Positions 12,141 to 24,501 of a stretch of 64,000 nucleotides of DNA are shown piece after piece. Numbering within the stretch: position 1 is the stretch's first letter; every line of letters starts with the position of its first letter. Location: the NCBI GenBank assembly GCA_948567375.1, contig OX419757.1, positions 74,586,001 to 74,650,000 of the forward strand, given 5' to 3'. The notes below the pieces were generated by a model. That model did not search any database, was not told where the DNA came from, and saw nothing but the letters and a program-made list of their open reading frames with translations. The DNA comes from Lunularia cruciata. Its lineage: Eukaryota; Streptophyta; Marchantiopsida; Lunulariales; Lunulariaceae. A program made the translations under genes and the position numbers.

Positions 12141-15100
12141 TCCTTTGGAAGGGAGAGGAGAGGGACTGGGAAGGGAAGAGAGGAGAGGAATGGGAAGGGG
12201 AGAAATGAGGAGAGGATATTCTAGAGTTGTAGAGAACTCATCTGTATAGTTCACATAAGTGAATAGTAGATTTTGTTATTTTTTTCCAATTTTTATTTTA
12301 TTAATATTTAGATTGAGGTTATGGAGAATGGATGTAATATCATTAACTATACATATTATCTAGAGATAAATTTTTTTTGTTAATTTCTAAAAGAATATTA
12401 TATATAATGATCTAAGTAGATCAGATAGAGTTGTTATCAAAGAATATTTCTCTTGATAGTGAAGAGGTTGAAAAACACTCAAAACTTTAGAGTTAATTTT
12501 GGAAAATTGAATAGATGAATTAGACTTAAAAAATAAAAAGATTTCTTCCCTTGTGGAAAAAAAAGTATTTTCCCCTTTTTTCTCCATGTTTGTCTTGTAA
12601 ACAGCTTTAAATAGTACCTCACCCATGCTATTTTGAGCTTCATACAACAAGACTCCGAAATATTCCTTAAAAATTCCCTTGGGTCAAATTTATTTGACCA
12701 ACCAAATAAAATAAGAATCAACATGTTATCCATCTATACAACTAATCTAAGGGTGGAGCTTGCTGACATATCACCAATTTATGTTTCTAATCCAAAGGTG
12801 GAGCTCCCTTGGAAGGGATCGTCTTTACTATATAATAAAGATAATATGCTCCTCTGGGGCATCGTAGTATTGAGTGCTAAAGCCTTGTGTTCTTTTCTTG
12901 TGTTTCTCTTGGGGGTTCTCCTATCCTTGGAATATTACAATTGAGTAGAAGTTATGAGTGCTCTAGGTTTTTTAGGGTTTAAAGTGACTACTTCACATTG
13001 AGAGTGATGGATCAAGAATTTTCATTTCTAATCTCTTGGTATTCATGCTTGAGTTCCATGGCTTAGTTTGAAAATTTATTTGACATGCAAATTGAAAGTT
13101 ATGAGAGTTTATAATTTTTAGGGTTTAAAGAGATTGTATTTACTCATGTGAGTTGGGATGTAAGGGGTTGTAATTTTGCAAGTGTGTGGAGATATGGAGA
13201 GGAACATTGTGTGTTATGATCGTTATTCTTGTGCTAGCCATGGCTACACTTCCCCATGTGAGGCCACCTAGAGCAACTTCGAATGCACCATGCCCGGTGT
13301 GTCATCGATGCTTTACCTCACAGGGTAAAGATCCATGTATGAAAGATGCACAACGACTATGATTGGAACACTTAGGATGCTCATATGAGGTAAATGACCA
13401 CATAGACAACAGTGATACTCAAGATTATGCATGCTTCCTCTATCCTTTTTTTGACCATCCCAAGAATAGCAATCGAGTCATGGATTAGCATTTCAAGCAG
13501 ATGATTGTATTTTAGGGTTATTTGAGACTAGTTTTCCCTATCCACGTCTTTTCCATAGGCTACCCCATACACTCCATGATGAGGCTAGACAAGCTTTTTG
13601 CCTACCATTGTTTGTTGTGCACATGATCTCTTGGACGAGTTAGCACGGTCTTTATTCCTCTTACTCCCTCAATAGTGCCTTCATTTTGCTAAAGGAGGAT
13701 GTACGGGGCATAGAGAAGTGGCTACTAGATGTTGTTGATTCTGAGCAAGAGATTGGGCTACCCTACAAGAGAAATTGGTTAGGGCTACATATTTTAGGAG
13801 ACAGATTCTGCCACAAGAGTCCATGATCCACAAGGTCCACTCAATTATAATGGTGTAGGACATTGGATCAAGCAAGAGTAGAGCAGCATGAGTGCTACAC
13901 TCTTTTGCCTATGGCTAGCCCCACTGATGAGAGTATCTCTTCCCTATGCTTACTACATCCTATGGCAAGAGAGGGAGTGCAATTAGAGGTCTTAGATTAT
14001 TAGACTAAGTAGTTTTTATGTCTTGATAGGTCACTTTTGCACAAACATTGTGTATTGCCTCTCACCTCTCCTCAGAGGCTTGCCAAGGATGGTATATGAC
14101 CATCTTAGATATTGCTCTTAAGCAAATAGTCCTTTTAGTGGATTTACCTAGCTATTTTAGTAGTTGTGTTTGTAGTGAGGGGAGATGTTAGTTAGTCGGG
14201 TGTTAGGAGCTAGTCAACTTCTCACAATGGAGAAGTGCACGATGGGCATTAGACCTATTGCTATTGAAGAGATCTTTTTACGCTTGGTTAGCCACACCAT
14301 TGTCCTTCAACATCAATCTCACTTCTAAGAGTACCTCGTCTACATGAATTTGGAGTATTCCACATGAATTCTACACGAATTTGGAGTATTCTACATGAAT
14401 TCTTGGGCTTCCATCTTTAGAGAGCTTAGGGAGGCTGTTGGATACTTGGTGAGTCTCATTCTCTTTGTGCGGTCATACTATTGCTCTCTTGCCTCCCTTT
14501 ACTACTGGCAAGGGTGGTCACAAGAAGGAGTCACCATCTTGGAGTCAATTGTTAGTACATGACAGGGAGATCCTTTAAGGGGACCTTTGTTTGCCATGGC
14601 TCACTTCAGACCTCTCTTATCTTCCCTCCTTAGTAGAATGATACATACATTGTGGGCTCCATAGAGCAGATTAGGCCTGCACTTGATCATTTGACTACTG
14701 AGCTAACATCTTGTAGGCTTGAGAGTCAAGGTGTCAAAGTGTAGAGCATGGTCTCCTTGAGGTATCCTCCACACCTTGAGCTTCTAGAGGGGTGTGTCAC
14801 ATCTACAGATGGACTACATATTCTTGGAGTGCCAATAGAATCCAAGGGTTTTATCACATGCTTCTTAGATGCTGCCCTTGCACAAGGTATTCTCCATGTG
14901 GATGACTTTTCTCTACTAGGAGATCTGCATGTTGCATTTAGTATACTCTCCTCTAGTATTGCCTATTGACCAACTTACCTTCTCCACATGGTTCCTCCTT
15001 CCTTGACTTTCCGATCATGTCTAAGAGTTGTTGATGGAAGGATTGTGGGAATCTTTAGTGACTATCTTTAGAGATTATGGGAATCTTTATCATCAAACTA

Positions 15101-16420
15101 TTGGACATTTGAGTGTGTGATGGGGGATTTAGCACATAGACAGACATCTCTACCAATCTTGTGCAGAGGGATAGGCCTAGTATATTTGGAGGAGATGGCA
15201 CCTTTAGCATTTTTGGGTAGTTGTGCTCTCTTTGCACCCCTATTTTCCTCCCATTTTGTGGTTGCTAATAGTGTAGTTTTGGAGACTTATGTGACCAAGG
15301 TAGAGGAAGGATCCTTTTCTCTCCGGGTGTTATTGCAGCAGACAAGTGATGGAATATCTCCATTGGCATTGGAGGACCTTCCATCCTTTGCTTCACTACC
15401 GTCAGATTGGACTAGAGGTTTGCAATCTTCCTTGATGGAACAATAGTGTTAGCATATGCTACATTCTTTCTTAGTTGACTTGGGCTCACATAGGTTCCTT
15501 GGGCCATTAGATCATGTCTTTGCTCTTGCTCTTGCAAGGGTGCAAGCTCCAGGACGTGACCGTGCTTTAGGGCATTTTGACTCTCTTAAGCCATTTTCTC
15601 TACAACAATGAGGTTCTGCCTAGGTTTGGTCCACCCATTTGCATCTTTGTTACTCACTTGAGAGTGTAGTTATACACTAGATGCAGTAGCAGTAAATATG
15701 ACATGGTGTCCTTATGGAGGGCAGAGTATAGCTACCCATGATGCCATCAGGGATATAGTGTTTGCTATGGCACAAGAGAGTAGATACCTTGTTTGGAGGG
15801 AGCATTTATTCTTTGCAATTGACATGTGTTAGTGTAGACTCATACTTGGTCCAAGTGATTGTGTGAAAATGGTGGATGTTGTGTTTATAGACGCTACACG
15901 TGATGTAATTTTGGAGGGAGTGATTACTCATCCTCCTAGATGGGCAGCAAGAGGAGCAGCATCCCGCAAGGTCTCCAAGTATAGGGTATGCAACAAGGTC
16001 ACCTCTTTGTTCCTCTAGCCTTGGAGTTATATGGAGCAATGTACATGGCGTTTGACACATTTGTCAAGGAGTGAGCAAGAGCTTATCGTATTAGATGCCT
16101 AGGGTACTACTCTCACGCTCATACTTTGTAGCATATTAGATACATGTGTCCATTGCTCTATAAAGAGCATTGGCTAGTGAAATTCATAAGTGAGCAATCA
16201 CTCTAGGTGATGCTTCTTTGGATGCTCCAGTAGTTTGTGGACCATATGACTTGCATAGCTCAGATATCTAAGGTGTGGTAAGGTACATTTCTCATATCAA
16301 TTCTATTGGGGACTAGCTCCATTCTACCTCTTTTGTCTCTCCCTTGTATGGCTTGATCAGGTCTTCCCATCCTTCTTGTGTTCTATGTGGTCACCTTCCA
16401 AAAAATTGTTTACTATAGTA
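12140..16420 (+). mobile_element. Family B retroelement, copy A (decayed, contains a solo LTR)
   Basis: Long similarity to 45890-49620 defines this copy. Near 13245 it encodes a peptide starting MATLPHVRPPRATS, followed by a Cys-x2-Cys finger (CPVCHRCF). Then come stop-ridden stretches matching copy C. Around 14400-14730 lies the reverse transcriptase remnant: the FRELREA block, GDPL, a DNA match to FAMAHF, and a broken ADD box. 15650-15960 matches the C-terminal Cys/His and HDAI-DIV region. The end (about 16310-16420) matches the copy C terminus. Many stops and frameshifts exclude function. The chromovirus solo LTR at 12333-12939 interrupts its 5' end. Confidence 0.75.
12333..12939 (+). repeat. 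Solo LTR of the Ty3 chromovirus nested in family B copy A
   Basis: A 607-bp degenerate LTR from TGTAATATC to ATTACA, with the family TATA-like block (ACTATATAATAAAG) and the GGGGCATCG block. It is shorter than the other copies because only one unit of the ~150-bp internal duplication is present. Flanks ATGGA (left) and ATTGA (right) fit a 5-bp target duplication with one mismatch. The family B sequence on either side is continuous when compared with copy C (45960-46080). Confidence 0.75.
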
Positions 16421-16639
16421 GACGAGAGTGCATTCTTTGTTCGGTAAGAGTATTGTGCATGCCCATAAAATTCCTAAGACTATCCATGAATTTTCTCCTA
16501 ATAACTACGGAACATGTGAGAGCTAAATTTGAATTTAAACCCCATTGTTTATTCTAGTACAATAGACTGATAGACTGGATTCTTTGCTTGGAAAATGAAT
16601 TGGTATACTTTGCAGACAACAAAAATACTTGGCTACAAA

Positions 16640-17200
16640 CAAAGTAATAGCCAAGGTCCAAGTATAGAGCACTGAAGTATGAGATCATTCTTTGTTTCTC
16701 TGCTATGGAATTATATGAAGATTATGTTTGACATTTTTGTCAAGGATGGTACAAAAGTATAACATACTAGATGACAAAGAGTATTCCTCTCATTTTTCTA
16801 TTTTCAGTCTATTTAATTTTAGATAGCTCATATCTATTATTGTATCCTGACTCAAATAATCCATAAGAAAGCAATTCCTATATACATGTGAAGAAGAATC
16901 ACACTTATATAATTGATATAGTCCACATGTGAAACGTCACCTAGAGCAATTGCTCTAGGTGATAGGCTTCTTCACTTGCAAACCATATTGCTTACATAAA
17001 TGTGATTCTTCTTCATATGCAGATAATATTACTTACAGAACTTTGACCTCCTAGATGCAATGAATTTTTAATTCCAATAACCTTGATATCTTAGGTGTAA
17101 TAAACAGATTTCTAATTCCAAAGCTATTGGAGCTTAGCTCTATTCAGTCCCTATATTTTCATCATCCTTTTTGTTATCTCATATGGTGGCTTTCCCATAT
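16640..17200 (+). mobile_element. Family B 3' end, second degraded copy (A')
   Basis: This stretch repeats, with heavy decay, the end of copy A: the CCAAGTATAG...TTATATGGA block, GTTTGACA-TTTGTCAAGGA, the AGATGAC...CTCTCA region and the terminal TTGGAGCTTAGCTCTATTC. The last matches the hairpin-bearing terminus of other copies. It directly follows copy A, so it may be a partial tandem duplication or an independent truncated insertion. Confidence 0.6.
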
Positions 17201-17276
17201 TTTGGTAATAAGTTTTAGATCCAAACGTTGATTGAAAAAAGAAAGACCACCATTGATCTCTATATATAACTATAAA

Positions 17277-17280
<4 letters not shown>

Positions 17281-17343
<63 letters not shown>
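17281..17343. repeat. (TA)31 microsatellite
   Basis: An uninterrupted TA dinucleotide run of about 31 units. It can extrude as a cruciform and is likely polymorphic in length. Confidence 0.97.
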
Positions 17344-17346
<3 letters not shown>

Positions 17347-18600
17347 CTTTGTTACCCTTTCAATATTAGAAGTTCAATTTTTATTGATGTTTTGAACCAA
17401 GCTTTGTTAGTTTTCGAAACGATTACAAAGTGTGAGAGCTTTGGTTCAAAATGATTTGAAAATTAAAATCATACTCAGAGAAAACACCTCCTTATTTTTG
17501 TTGCTTTTCTTCGTAGAGAGAAGATGAAACGGAGTGGCAAATTCGAAATAATCATTCCATTTATTTATTATTATGAGCAAAATATTTGTCGCATAACTAA
17601 GTATCATGATCTCTTGCTTCCTCTCACTCTACTTTTAATTGTAGAGTCAACTCATATTATATACTTTGTCGAACTATCTTCAATGATCAATTTAACATGT
17701 AGATTAAGGCAGGAAAAAAATAGTGTTATATGCATTTATAGTATGTATCTTGCATAGTAAATACCTCTAGTTACAAACATGAATTACTAAGTTGTATAAA
17801 TAAATAAAATTATTTAGACTTAATTATCTTAGTCCATGTATGAGATTTATAATTTTCAAGAAGAAGGCTAATGAGAAATAAAAAAATTTCTAAAAATAAT
17901 AAAAGAGGATTTTTAAGATATACATATGTAAAATTTTAATTTTCATGATTTATCTATTTATTTATCTGAAATTGAATTAAAAAATTCTCTGATTTTTTAT
18001 TTATCACAAGGAAAAGTAATCATTCTCAACGATCTCAGATAATACTCTCTAGCTCGAATTAAAAAACTAAGAATATATTAATTCTAATGATATTTTTGAT
18101 AGGTTTTGAAATTTTCAAGAAATAAAAACTAAATAGAAAACATATGATAATTCTCTAAGTACAAGTATTCAAGACTGGAAAATTTAACGAGAGTAAAAAT
18201 ATAAATACATAAAATCTCTTTCATAGTTTATTGTTGAGTGCATTAGACATAGATAGTTACAAATCGGATTGCTGATATAAGTAAGCTAGAAAATATAAAA
18301 AATTGAATTTATTTCAATTTATTTCATTCTAAACAGTAATATGAAAGATCCTTAAGATATTAAACAGATGGAGAGTGTAAATGTCTTTCACTATTATTAT
18401 TACATGTTTAGATGATGTTGAACTTAGCCTTGGTTTACTAGTTACTTGTAGAATAAAGAGATGAGCTAATCAGCTAATGAAGGGGACATTTTTCCTCCCA
18501 AAAAGTAAGGAAATTATTCCAAAGTTCGACCATCTCAATCCAAAAAGTAAAAACAATAAACACCGGACGTTGACTTGACAGTTAACCGGTTACTGTAATA
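17344..18600. other. AT-rich intergenic DNA
   Basis: Strongly AT-rich with only short open frames. The longest, at 17524-17757 plus, looks like random AT-rich translation (Ile/Tyr/Leu-rich). No gene or element recognised. Confidence 0.6.
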
Positions 18601-20993
18601 TTACAGCGGTCAAAGAACGACACTGCCGATGTCAAAGATGAGTAAGTAGAGAAGTGGAGAAACCGGTGGTCCTAACATTGCTGTACACTACAGTATGGCG
18701 GAAAAATTGACAGGATTGCCAATGATGGGAATGGTAGCCACTCCGTGCATCTTGGACACACATTGCGTGCCATTTTCACACGTGTCATGAATCGGGCGGA
18801 AGCCCGAGATATTCTCATTCCATCTGGGGAGGCCACGTGGGAGAGCAAGCCTTCACTCTGGACTGAAAGCAAGGCCGCTCTTACTATACCTCAAGGCGGT
18901 GACGCCAGCAGATGGTACCCTGCTGTCGAAAACCATCAGTCCCCCATCTCTTTCCCTTACCGGCCGTCTACCTCTTTTGACGGCGGAATCTTCCACCACC
19001 AAAAGCTTCTTATTTACAGAGGTCCGAGGGTCTCATTACCTTCTTTTCGGTTCTGACCTCCCCTCCCCTTCCCTGGATCTTCGACCTCAGAGAATTTCTG
19101 CCGAAGGAGAACTTCAAGGGATTCTACGATATCGATCGATATTCTGCAACTATGCTGTCTTTCGAGCTTTAGCGGTGGATCTACTGTTTTAATCGTCTCG
19201 AATGTAGACCGATAGCTCTCGTTCATCTAACTCAAGCAGGGGGACATGTGCATTTCGATGGGTCCTCAAATCATGGGACGATCTATCGGTAGGTCCATGA
19301 TTTTCGTGTCGTAAAAGGAGAATTGATTGAGAAGTATCAGATCCTGTGAGGAATGTTCGACAGTTGTAGGTACGATCGGTATCAGTTCTGTATTTGGGGA
19401 GCTATAGTAATATCGGAGGATTCGGCGTCTCGTTGATATGATCCCGTTCAAGGAATTTTAAATAATACTCTTGGTTGGAGCTCGAGCTTGGGGCTTTACA
19501 TCCTTGCGACCTTGGACCAGACTCAAAGGTCAAGCAATTCATTCGTAGGGTGCTCCGAACTGCTTCTCATGATTTGAATTTTCTTTATTGGGCATCGAAC
19601 GCAAGATCGAGACAGACGGATACTATATGCCTTCCTCACATGCGCGGGGATACTTCGACTTAAGTCTGATCTTCCTTCTATCAATGAGCTCGAGGTATAT
19701 CAAACTACTACCTTCACTTGAGAATCTTGTGTACCGTTTCATCTGGTCCTACGATCCTATGCATCTCTCCCTGCAGCCTCAACTGCGGCACTTCTGTGTA
19801 CACATGCATGTGTATTTCTGAATAGTTCTTACAGTAGATTTGCAAGCTAGAGGTGTATATCAGGAAGAAGCTGGAAAATGTGGCATACGAGCGATCTCAG
19901 ATATTGTGAGCTCGAGGAAGAGTATGATAACTCACGTGAGGTGAATCCTCACGTGCATGCAGAGACTTGTAGCGAACTTATTTCTTGTCAAGAAAGTTCG
20001 CCTTCCTTGATAACTCTATTGCGGCTGCTGGTAGTAATATATCTGACGGACAGATATGCCTGTAGCAAAATGCAGGTGATAATTCTTAGCTTCTACAGAA
20101 ACGCACGTTCAGTAGGAGCGTACAAATCAAATGCAGTAGTACTCTAGGCCTCCAAAGCTATCATGATCGATTTCTTCGTAGTCGTCCAGGACTCCACATA
20201 CCTCCAGTGATCTTGATTCTTGCCTCAAGTACGTGAGCTAAGTGGGATCCTACTTAGTACGCCTTTACTCTAGAATATTTCTTTCTTGTGGCGTAGAGGG
20301 AAGCTTACGAAGAGCAGATCTAAGTAATTGACTTCACAAAGCTGCACCAGTTGGTTTGCAATGAACCACAATGCTGTAATTGGAATTTCTACAGCCAAAA
20401 CAAATCAAGAATGTTCAGTAGCTGTAGCCCTTAGGCTAGGTAGTCGTCTGCGACCAAATCACATTCAATATTCGCTTCCCTAATTTCTAGAATTTCTATC
20501 ACGGAGGAACAGTGGGGATCAAGGCCTAGGTTACATTGCAAATACTTCAGCAGCTAACCAATGCATGTGCCGACCTTGAGATCTCCACTATCCACGGAAA
20601 GGAGCACTACACCATTCCAGCAATCAGTTTCTATGTTCAAATTCGTCTTGGTCAAAGGAAAGGAGCTGGTTCAAAACTCCTGGCCCTCTTCTTGCGGTAC
20701 GTATGCAGCCAAAAATCTAAGTAAGTTTACTAGAATGGAAATCTGGATCAAATCGGTTCTTTCTCGTCAATCTTGTTAGCGATGAACTCGTTTCAGCGGA
20801 ATTCTCCTTGATGGATGAACTTGAGGAAGCGGCTTTGGATATCAAGGCCTGACTAGGAGTTCTTGAAGTGTGGTTCAATCTTGAGGTTCGGAATCCGATA
20901 AGGTTGCAAAATTGTTTAAGAATCAGAACAAGATAATGTAGGAATCCTTTCGACGACTGAAACCAAATTTAGTGTATCTTATGTTTGATGCAG
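18600..20993 (+). other. Probable promoter and long 5' leader of the group II bHLH gene
   Basis: GC content and complexity rise sharply near 18600 compared with the AT-rich DNA upstream. The bHLH reading frame opens immediately after a splice acceptor at 20992-20993 (ATGCAG), so at least one upstream exon must lie in this interval. It probably holds 5' UTR and perhaps the initiating ATG. Short open frames here (for example 18745-19056 and 20536-20724) have no recognisable domain and could be upstream ORFs. I cannot place the transcription start or the first exon. Confidence 0.5.
18834..19955. promoter_or_regulatory. Three CACGTG (G-box/E-box) sites upstream of a bHLH gene
   Basis: CACGTG occurs at 18834-18839 and as a close pair at 19933-19938 and 19950-19955 (CTCACGTGAG then CTCACGTGCA, start-to-start spacing 17 bp). 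CACGTG is the core target of many plant bHLH factors whose basic region has His-Glu-Arg, which both bHLH proteins in this window have. Autoregulation is possible but is inference. The 6-mer is common enough that single sites mean little; the tight pair is more suggestive. Confidence 0.4.
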
Positions 20994-23217
20994 GACTTTG
21001 GACGTTGCCCATAGCAGTCAAGATTTCTACTGCTATACTGATTTTCCATCTTACACTTCATCGATCATGCAGCCCTTCAACTACAATGAGGGAGTTTTCT
21101 GTCAACCAGATATAGGACACTACAACGACAGTCAGGAGCTTCAAACGATGGCCGATCCCACGATGAACAACGTCCTTCTCGGCTTAACTGGTTCACTGGT
21201 CACACCACCCAACTACGTTGGGTTTTCCATGGGCGATATTCAAACGCTGACAAACCTCAACAACATTAATGGAGATGGCGATATCTCTAACAACCATACC
21301 ACTCATCCATCAGAAATGGCTTTCCAGGTGGAGGTAAACCACGGGCTTGATGAGAACAGCCAGCTAATGATGCAGGAGATGCTACACCAACCCGATCAAC
21401 ATCGACAGCATGCTCTGACTAGTGTCTCAACTTGTCCCGCTCAACTTCTTCAGACATCACAAATGCAGAACTGCTCCAACTTCGACCTCACGGGGAAGAA
21501 TCCTGGAATCAGGACGTCATGGGAGGAAAGTGTTAAGTATCTACAAGGTGTGATGATTCAACAGCAGCAAACAAAATTGCAAAATCATGATCAATTTTTT
21601 CTGGACAACTTGCGGGGTCTAGCAGCACCTCAAGGCTTTAATAACTTTGGTGGTTTTGATAAAGGGGATCGAGATAACGGATTCTCGTTAGGTAAGCTGT
21701 CCGAGGACCAAACGGAGGTTCTTAGCCTTCTTCACCTGCCGCGTACTTCGAGTTCAGCTTCCTCTACGGGACAAGTTTGTTCAGCTGGCCCTGCTCCGGT
21801 TCAGCCATCAAACTCCGGGTTTAGAAGATCTGGCCCAGTGAATTCTTGTCATGTGCCTGGTTTATATGCTTATCCGTCGTTGGACAGAAGCTCACAATAC
21901 CAAGTCGGTATTCAGACTCCTGCGTTGCAGTACTCAACACCTCCTTTGTCCAATCTCTTGAATTTCAATTCTGCCCCTGGACCAACGGATAATACAGGAA
22001 CTTTTGCCTCTGCTTCTCTTCTAAAAGCTCCCTCCACAGGCGCCATGGACCTCGAATATGGTCATCACAGCGAGGACCTTTATGGTTCTCAATCAACATC
22101 CCACTTCATGGAAGTGCCACGACGTTCCAAGAGTGGATCTCTATCTGGAAAGCTAGTGTCTGATGAGCCAAAACCATTACATCACTTTGCCACCGAGAGG
22201 CAAAGGCGGGAGCATCTAAATGAAAAGTATCAGATGCTGCGATCTTTGGTTCCCAATCCCACAAAGGTACCTCATATCCAGCTAGGCCTCATGTTTGTGT
22301 GTTGCTAGATGCTTTAGAGTTGGTCATTTTCCGACAGATTTACAGAGTAACTCTGCATATTAAACTCTGAATATTAAACAGTGAATATTAAACTCTGGAT
22401 AAATGCATGTACATGTTGATAGCAATGAAAGTTCCCTTTGAACATGGGTAGTGAAATAAGTCGCCTGATCGAAATTGCCTGTTTCTCGATGTTTTTCTTT
22501 CCTGTTCTCTCCTCGGAACTCGGTTAGCTAATCATTATCCTTAAAACTTGGTGCACACGTAGGCCGATCGGGCGTCCATTGTAGCAGATGCCATCAACAC
22601 CATACAAGATTTGAAAAGGCAAGAAGAGGATCTGATCATGATGGGCAAGGACAGACAAATGCGGAAAAATCTTAAGCTCGAGATGAGAAACAAACGACAG
22701 AAAGTGGACGGGAGCTGCGATGTGTTTGAGTTAGATCCACGAGGCGAGGCAGACGAATTAACTTTGAAAGTCCAGTGGCTCAAACGGGTTTCAAGACATG
22801 GCACAGAAGTTGATGTTCGCATCATATGTGGCGAGGTTCAAGTCAACATCAGGCAGTTACATATGCCGAAGTTTCTTCTTCGAGTCATGACTGCCCTTGA
22901 AACCGAGCTAAAGCTTGACATTCAGGATGCTGGTGGTGGCGTTATCCACGGCTACGACGTCTACACTTTCAAGTTGAAGGTAATTGTAGATAATAAGGCC
23001 TTTCTTTCATTCTGTTGCACACTCATTTATCCACCTCGGGTTTTTGCATGCCTAAGACGCGTAAAGTGGACCTAGTATGTAGGATATTTGCATCTTAACT
23101 TCATATTATTCTTAGATCATGATGAATTTTGTCTGTCTGCAGATAACAGGAAACTCATGTTCCTTTATGAGCCAGATCATGGCGAAAATAATTGAGATTC
23201 TGGAGATGGTCTTCTAA
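20994..23217 (+). CDS. bHLH transcription factor, group II (bHLH010/089/091, EAT1/TIP2-like)
   Basis: Exons 20994-22266, 22563-22979 and 23143-23217 join in frame with GT-AG borders. The frame opens at an acceptor, so the true N-terminus is in an upstream exon; the first ATG in this exon is 21067. About 400 residues of Gln/Asn/Ser-rich sequence precede the bHLH. The basic region HHFATERQRREHLNEKYQML has the His-Glu-Arg E-box reader. The loop intron falls after NPTK, with ADRASIVADAINTIQDLKRQ beyond it. The C-terminal ACT-like region (TEVDVRII, LLRVMTALETELKLDIQDAG, SFMSQIMAKIIEILE) is the hallmark of the group that controls tapetum development in angiosperms. Moss members of this group have been linked to male gametangia and sporophyte development (recalled from the literature). 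A role in reproductive-tissue transcription is therefore likely. It acts in the nucleus as a dimer. It is tail-to-tail with the Ia bHLH gene. Confidence 0.92.
22353..22397 (+). repeat. Short tandem repeat inside the bHLH loop intron
   Basis: Three imperfect copies of a 13-14 bp unit around TGAATATTAAAC lie within the intron between 22266 and 22563. They do not affect the reading frame. Confidence 0.8.
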
Positions 23218-24501
23218 CAAGGAGAAGAATGTACTGCTGCCATGGAAGTGACAAGGTTGAAATACGGATCTATTCAAATATGTTCAGTAGCTATACTCAT
23301 GCGGCCTATAGTTCTGTGTACAACGCTCAATTCTTCGGTCTAAGCAGTAGATTTACTGATCTTTCTTGACAGCGACGGAAGATTAGAGTGAGTGCAGCGT
23401 TTCACCTCGACCCTAAATTAGAGCTCGTAAGGGGAAGATGATCGCACATATGCAAATGTATCGTAGATGTGTCGGTTCCTATTTGTCATATTTTGTACCG
23501 TGTATTTGACAAAGCAATTTTTGGACCGTGACCGGGGAGTTTGGTCATTTTAAGGACACGGGAGCTGTACAACTAGCTCAGTGCAAACAGTTCAGTGTTT
23601 CAATTGTAAATGTATTATTATCAATCATATTCATTGGCGCACATTCACTGTCTCGTCATTTCTTGGCTCTTTAATTTGTGCACCTTTAAGTTTTGGATTA
23701 TCCTTTAATTGTAAGCAAAGCAGTTTGTTTCCTTTAGAATTGGACCCGAATCCCCGAATAATAGTAATATTTGAATCACTCTTGAAATTGTGGCCCAAAA
23801 GAAAGTGTTATGGGATCGGGTTTGTACATGAGTTGTAGCAGAAGTAACCAAGATCGAGTAACAGTGACGCAGCTGCGTATGGGCGGCTTTCCGCTAAAAA
23901 CTAGTCAGCATCCCCAACGTCTGAACATTCGCGCGCAGCTACATCCATCAAATCTATGATGGAAGATCATACTAAAGCAATTCTTGCAAAATTCATCTTG
24001 TGGGCGAGCATATGCAGAAGACAAGCGAGAAACTCGCTGCAATGAAGTCACAGAAATTCTTAATCAGTATTTAGTTGCTTCATTACCTCTCTATCCGAAA
24101 TTTTTGGTATCAACTACCCTGAGGGTTTTGTTGAGAATCTTACGTGAAGACCTGAAGAGACACACTGAGCTCGGAATGTTCTCCATTCACTTTATATTGA
24201 ACTAACATTCTACAATAATAGATCTTGATCTACAATACCTGTGCGGTGAGAGTCTTAACGCCAGTAGGACGGGAATCAACGTGCGTTACTGGTGCATGTA
24301 TTGCTGTATTACTATTGAGTTATATGGTTGAGTTGAGGCTACAGAAGCTGCTGCTTCAGAGAACTTTCCATCTAATTTATTCGCTCACAAGTACACGTAC
24401 TTCCCCTCAACTCAACTGTTTACGTAGGTGTACAAGGTTTTGAATACAACAGGACGTCGACCTAATGTAACCTGCCCACCCCGGTTCCAACCATGAATTC
24501 T
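23218..24501. other. Intergenic space between convergent bHLH genes
   Basis: About 1.3 kb between the stop codons of two genes transcribed toward each other, so it should hold both 3' UTRs. Open frames at 23581-23838 and 24225-24443 have no recognisable content. Transcripts could overlap at their 3' ends. Confidence 0.6.

Noticed and set aside
12960-13140. AGGGTTTAAAG and TTTAGGGTTT motifs resembling plant telomere repeats (also near 46070).
   Set aside because: Single dispersed units within family B copies, never in tandem; common telobox-like chance or element sequence.
17524-17757. 77-codon frame in AT-rich DNA.
   Set aside because: Composition typical of random AT-rich translation and no supporting motif.
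20998-21000. TTG at 20998 as the start of the group II bHLH.
   Set aside because: Not an ATG and directly behind a splice acceptor; the true start must be in an upstream exon or at ATG 21067.
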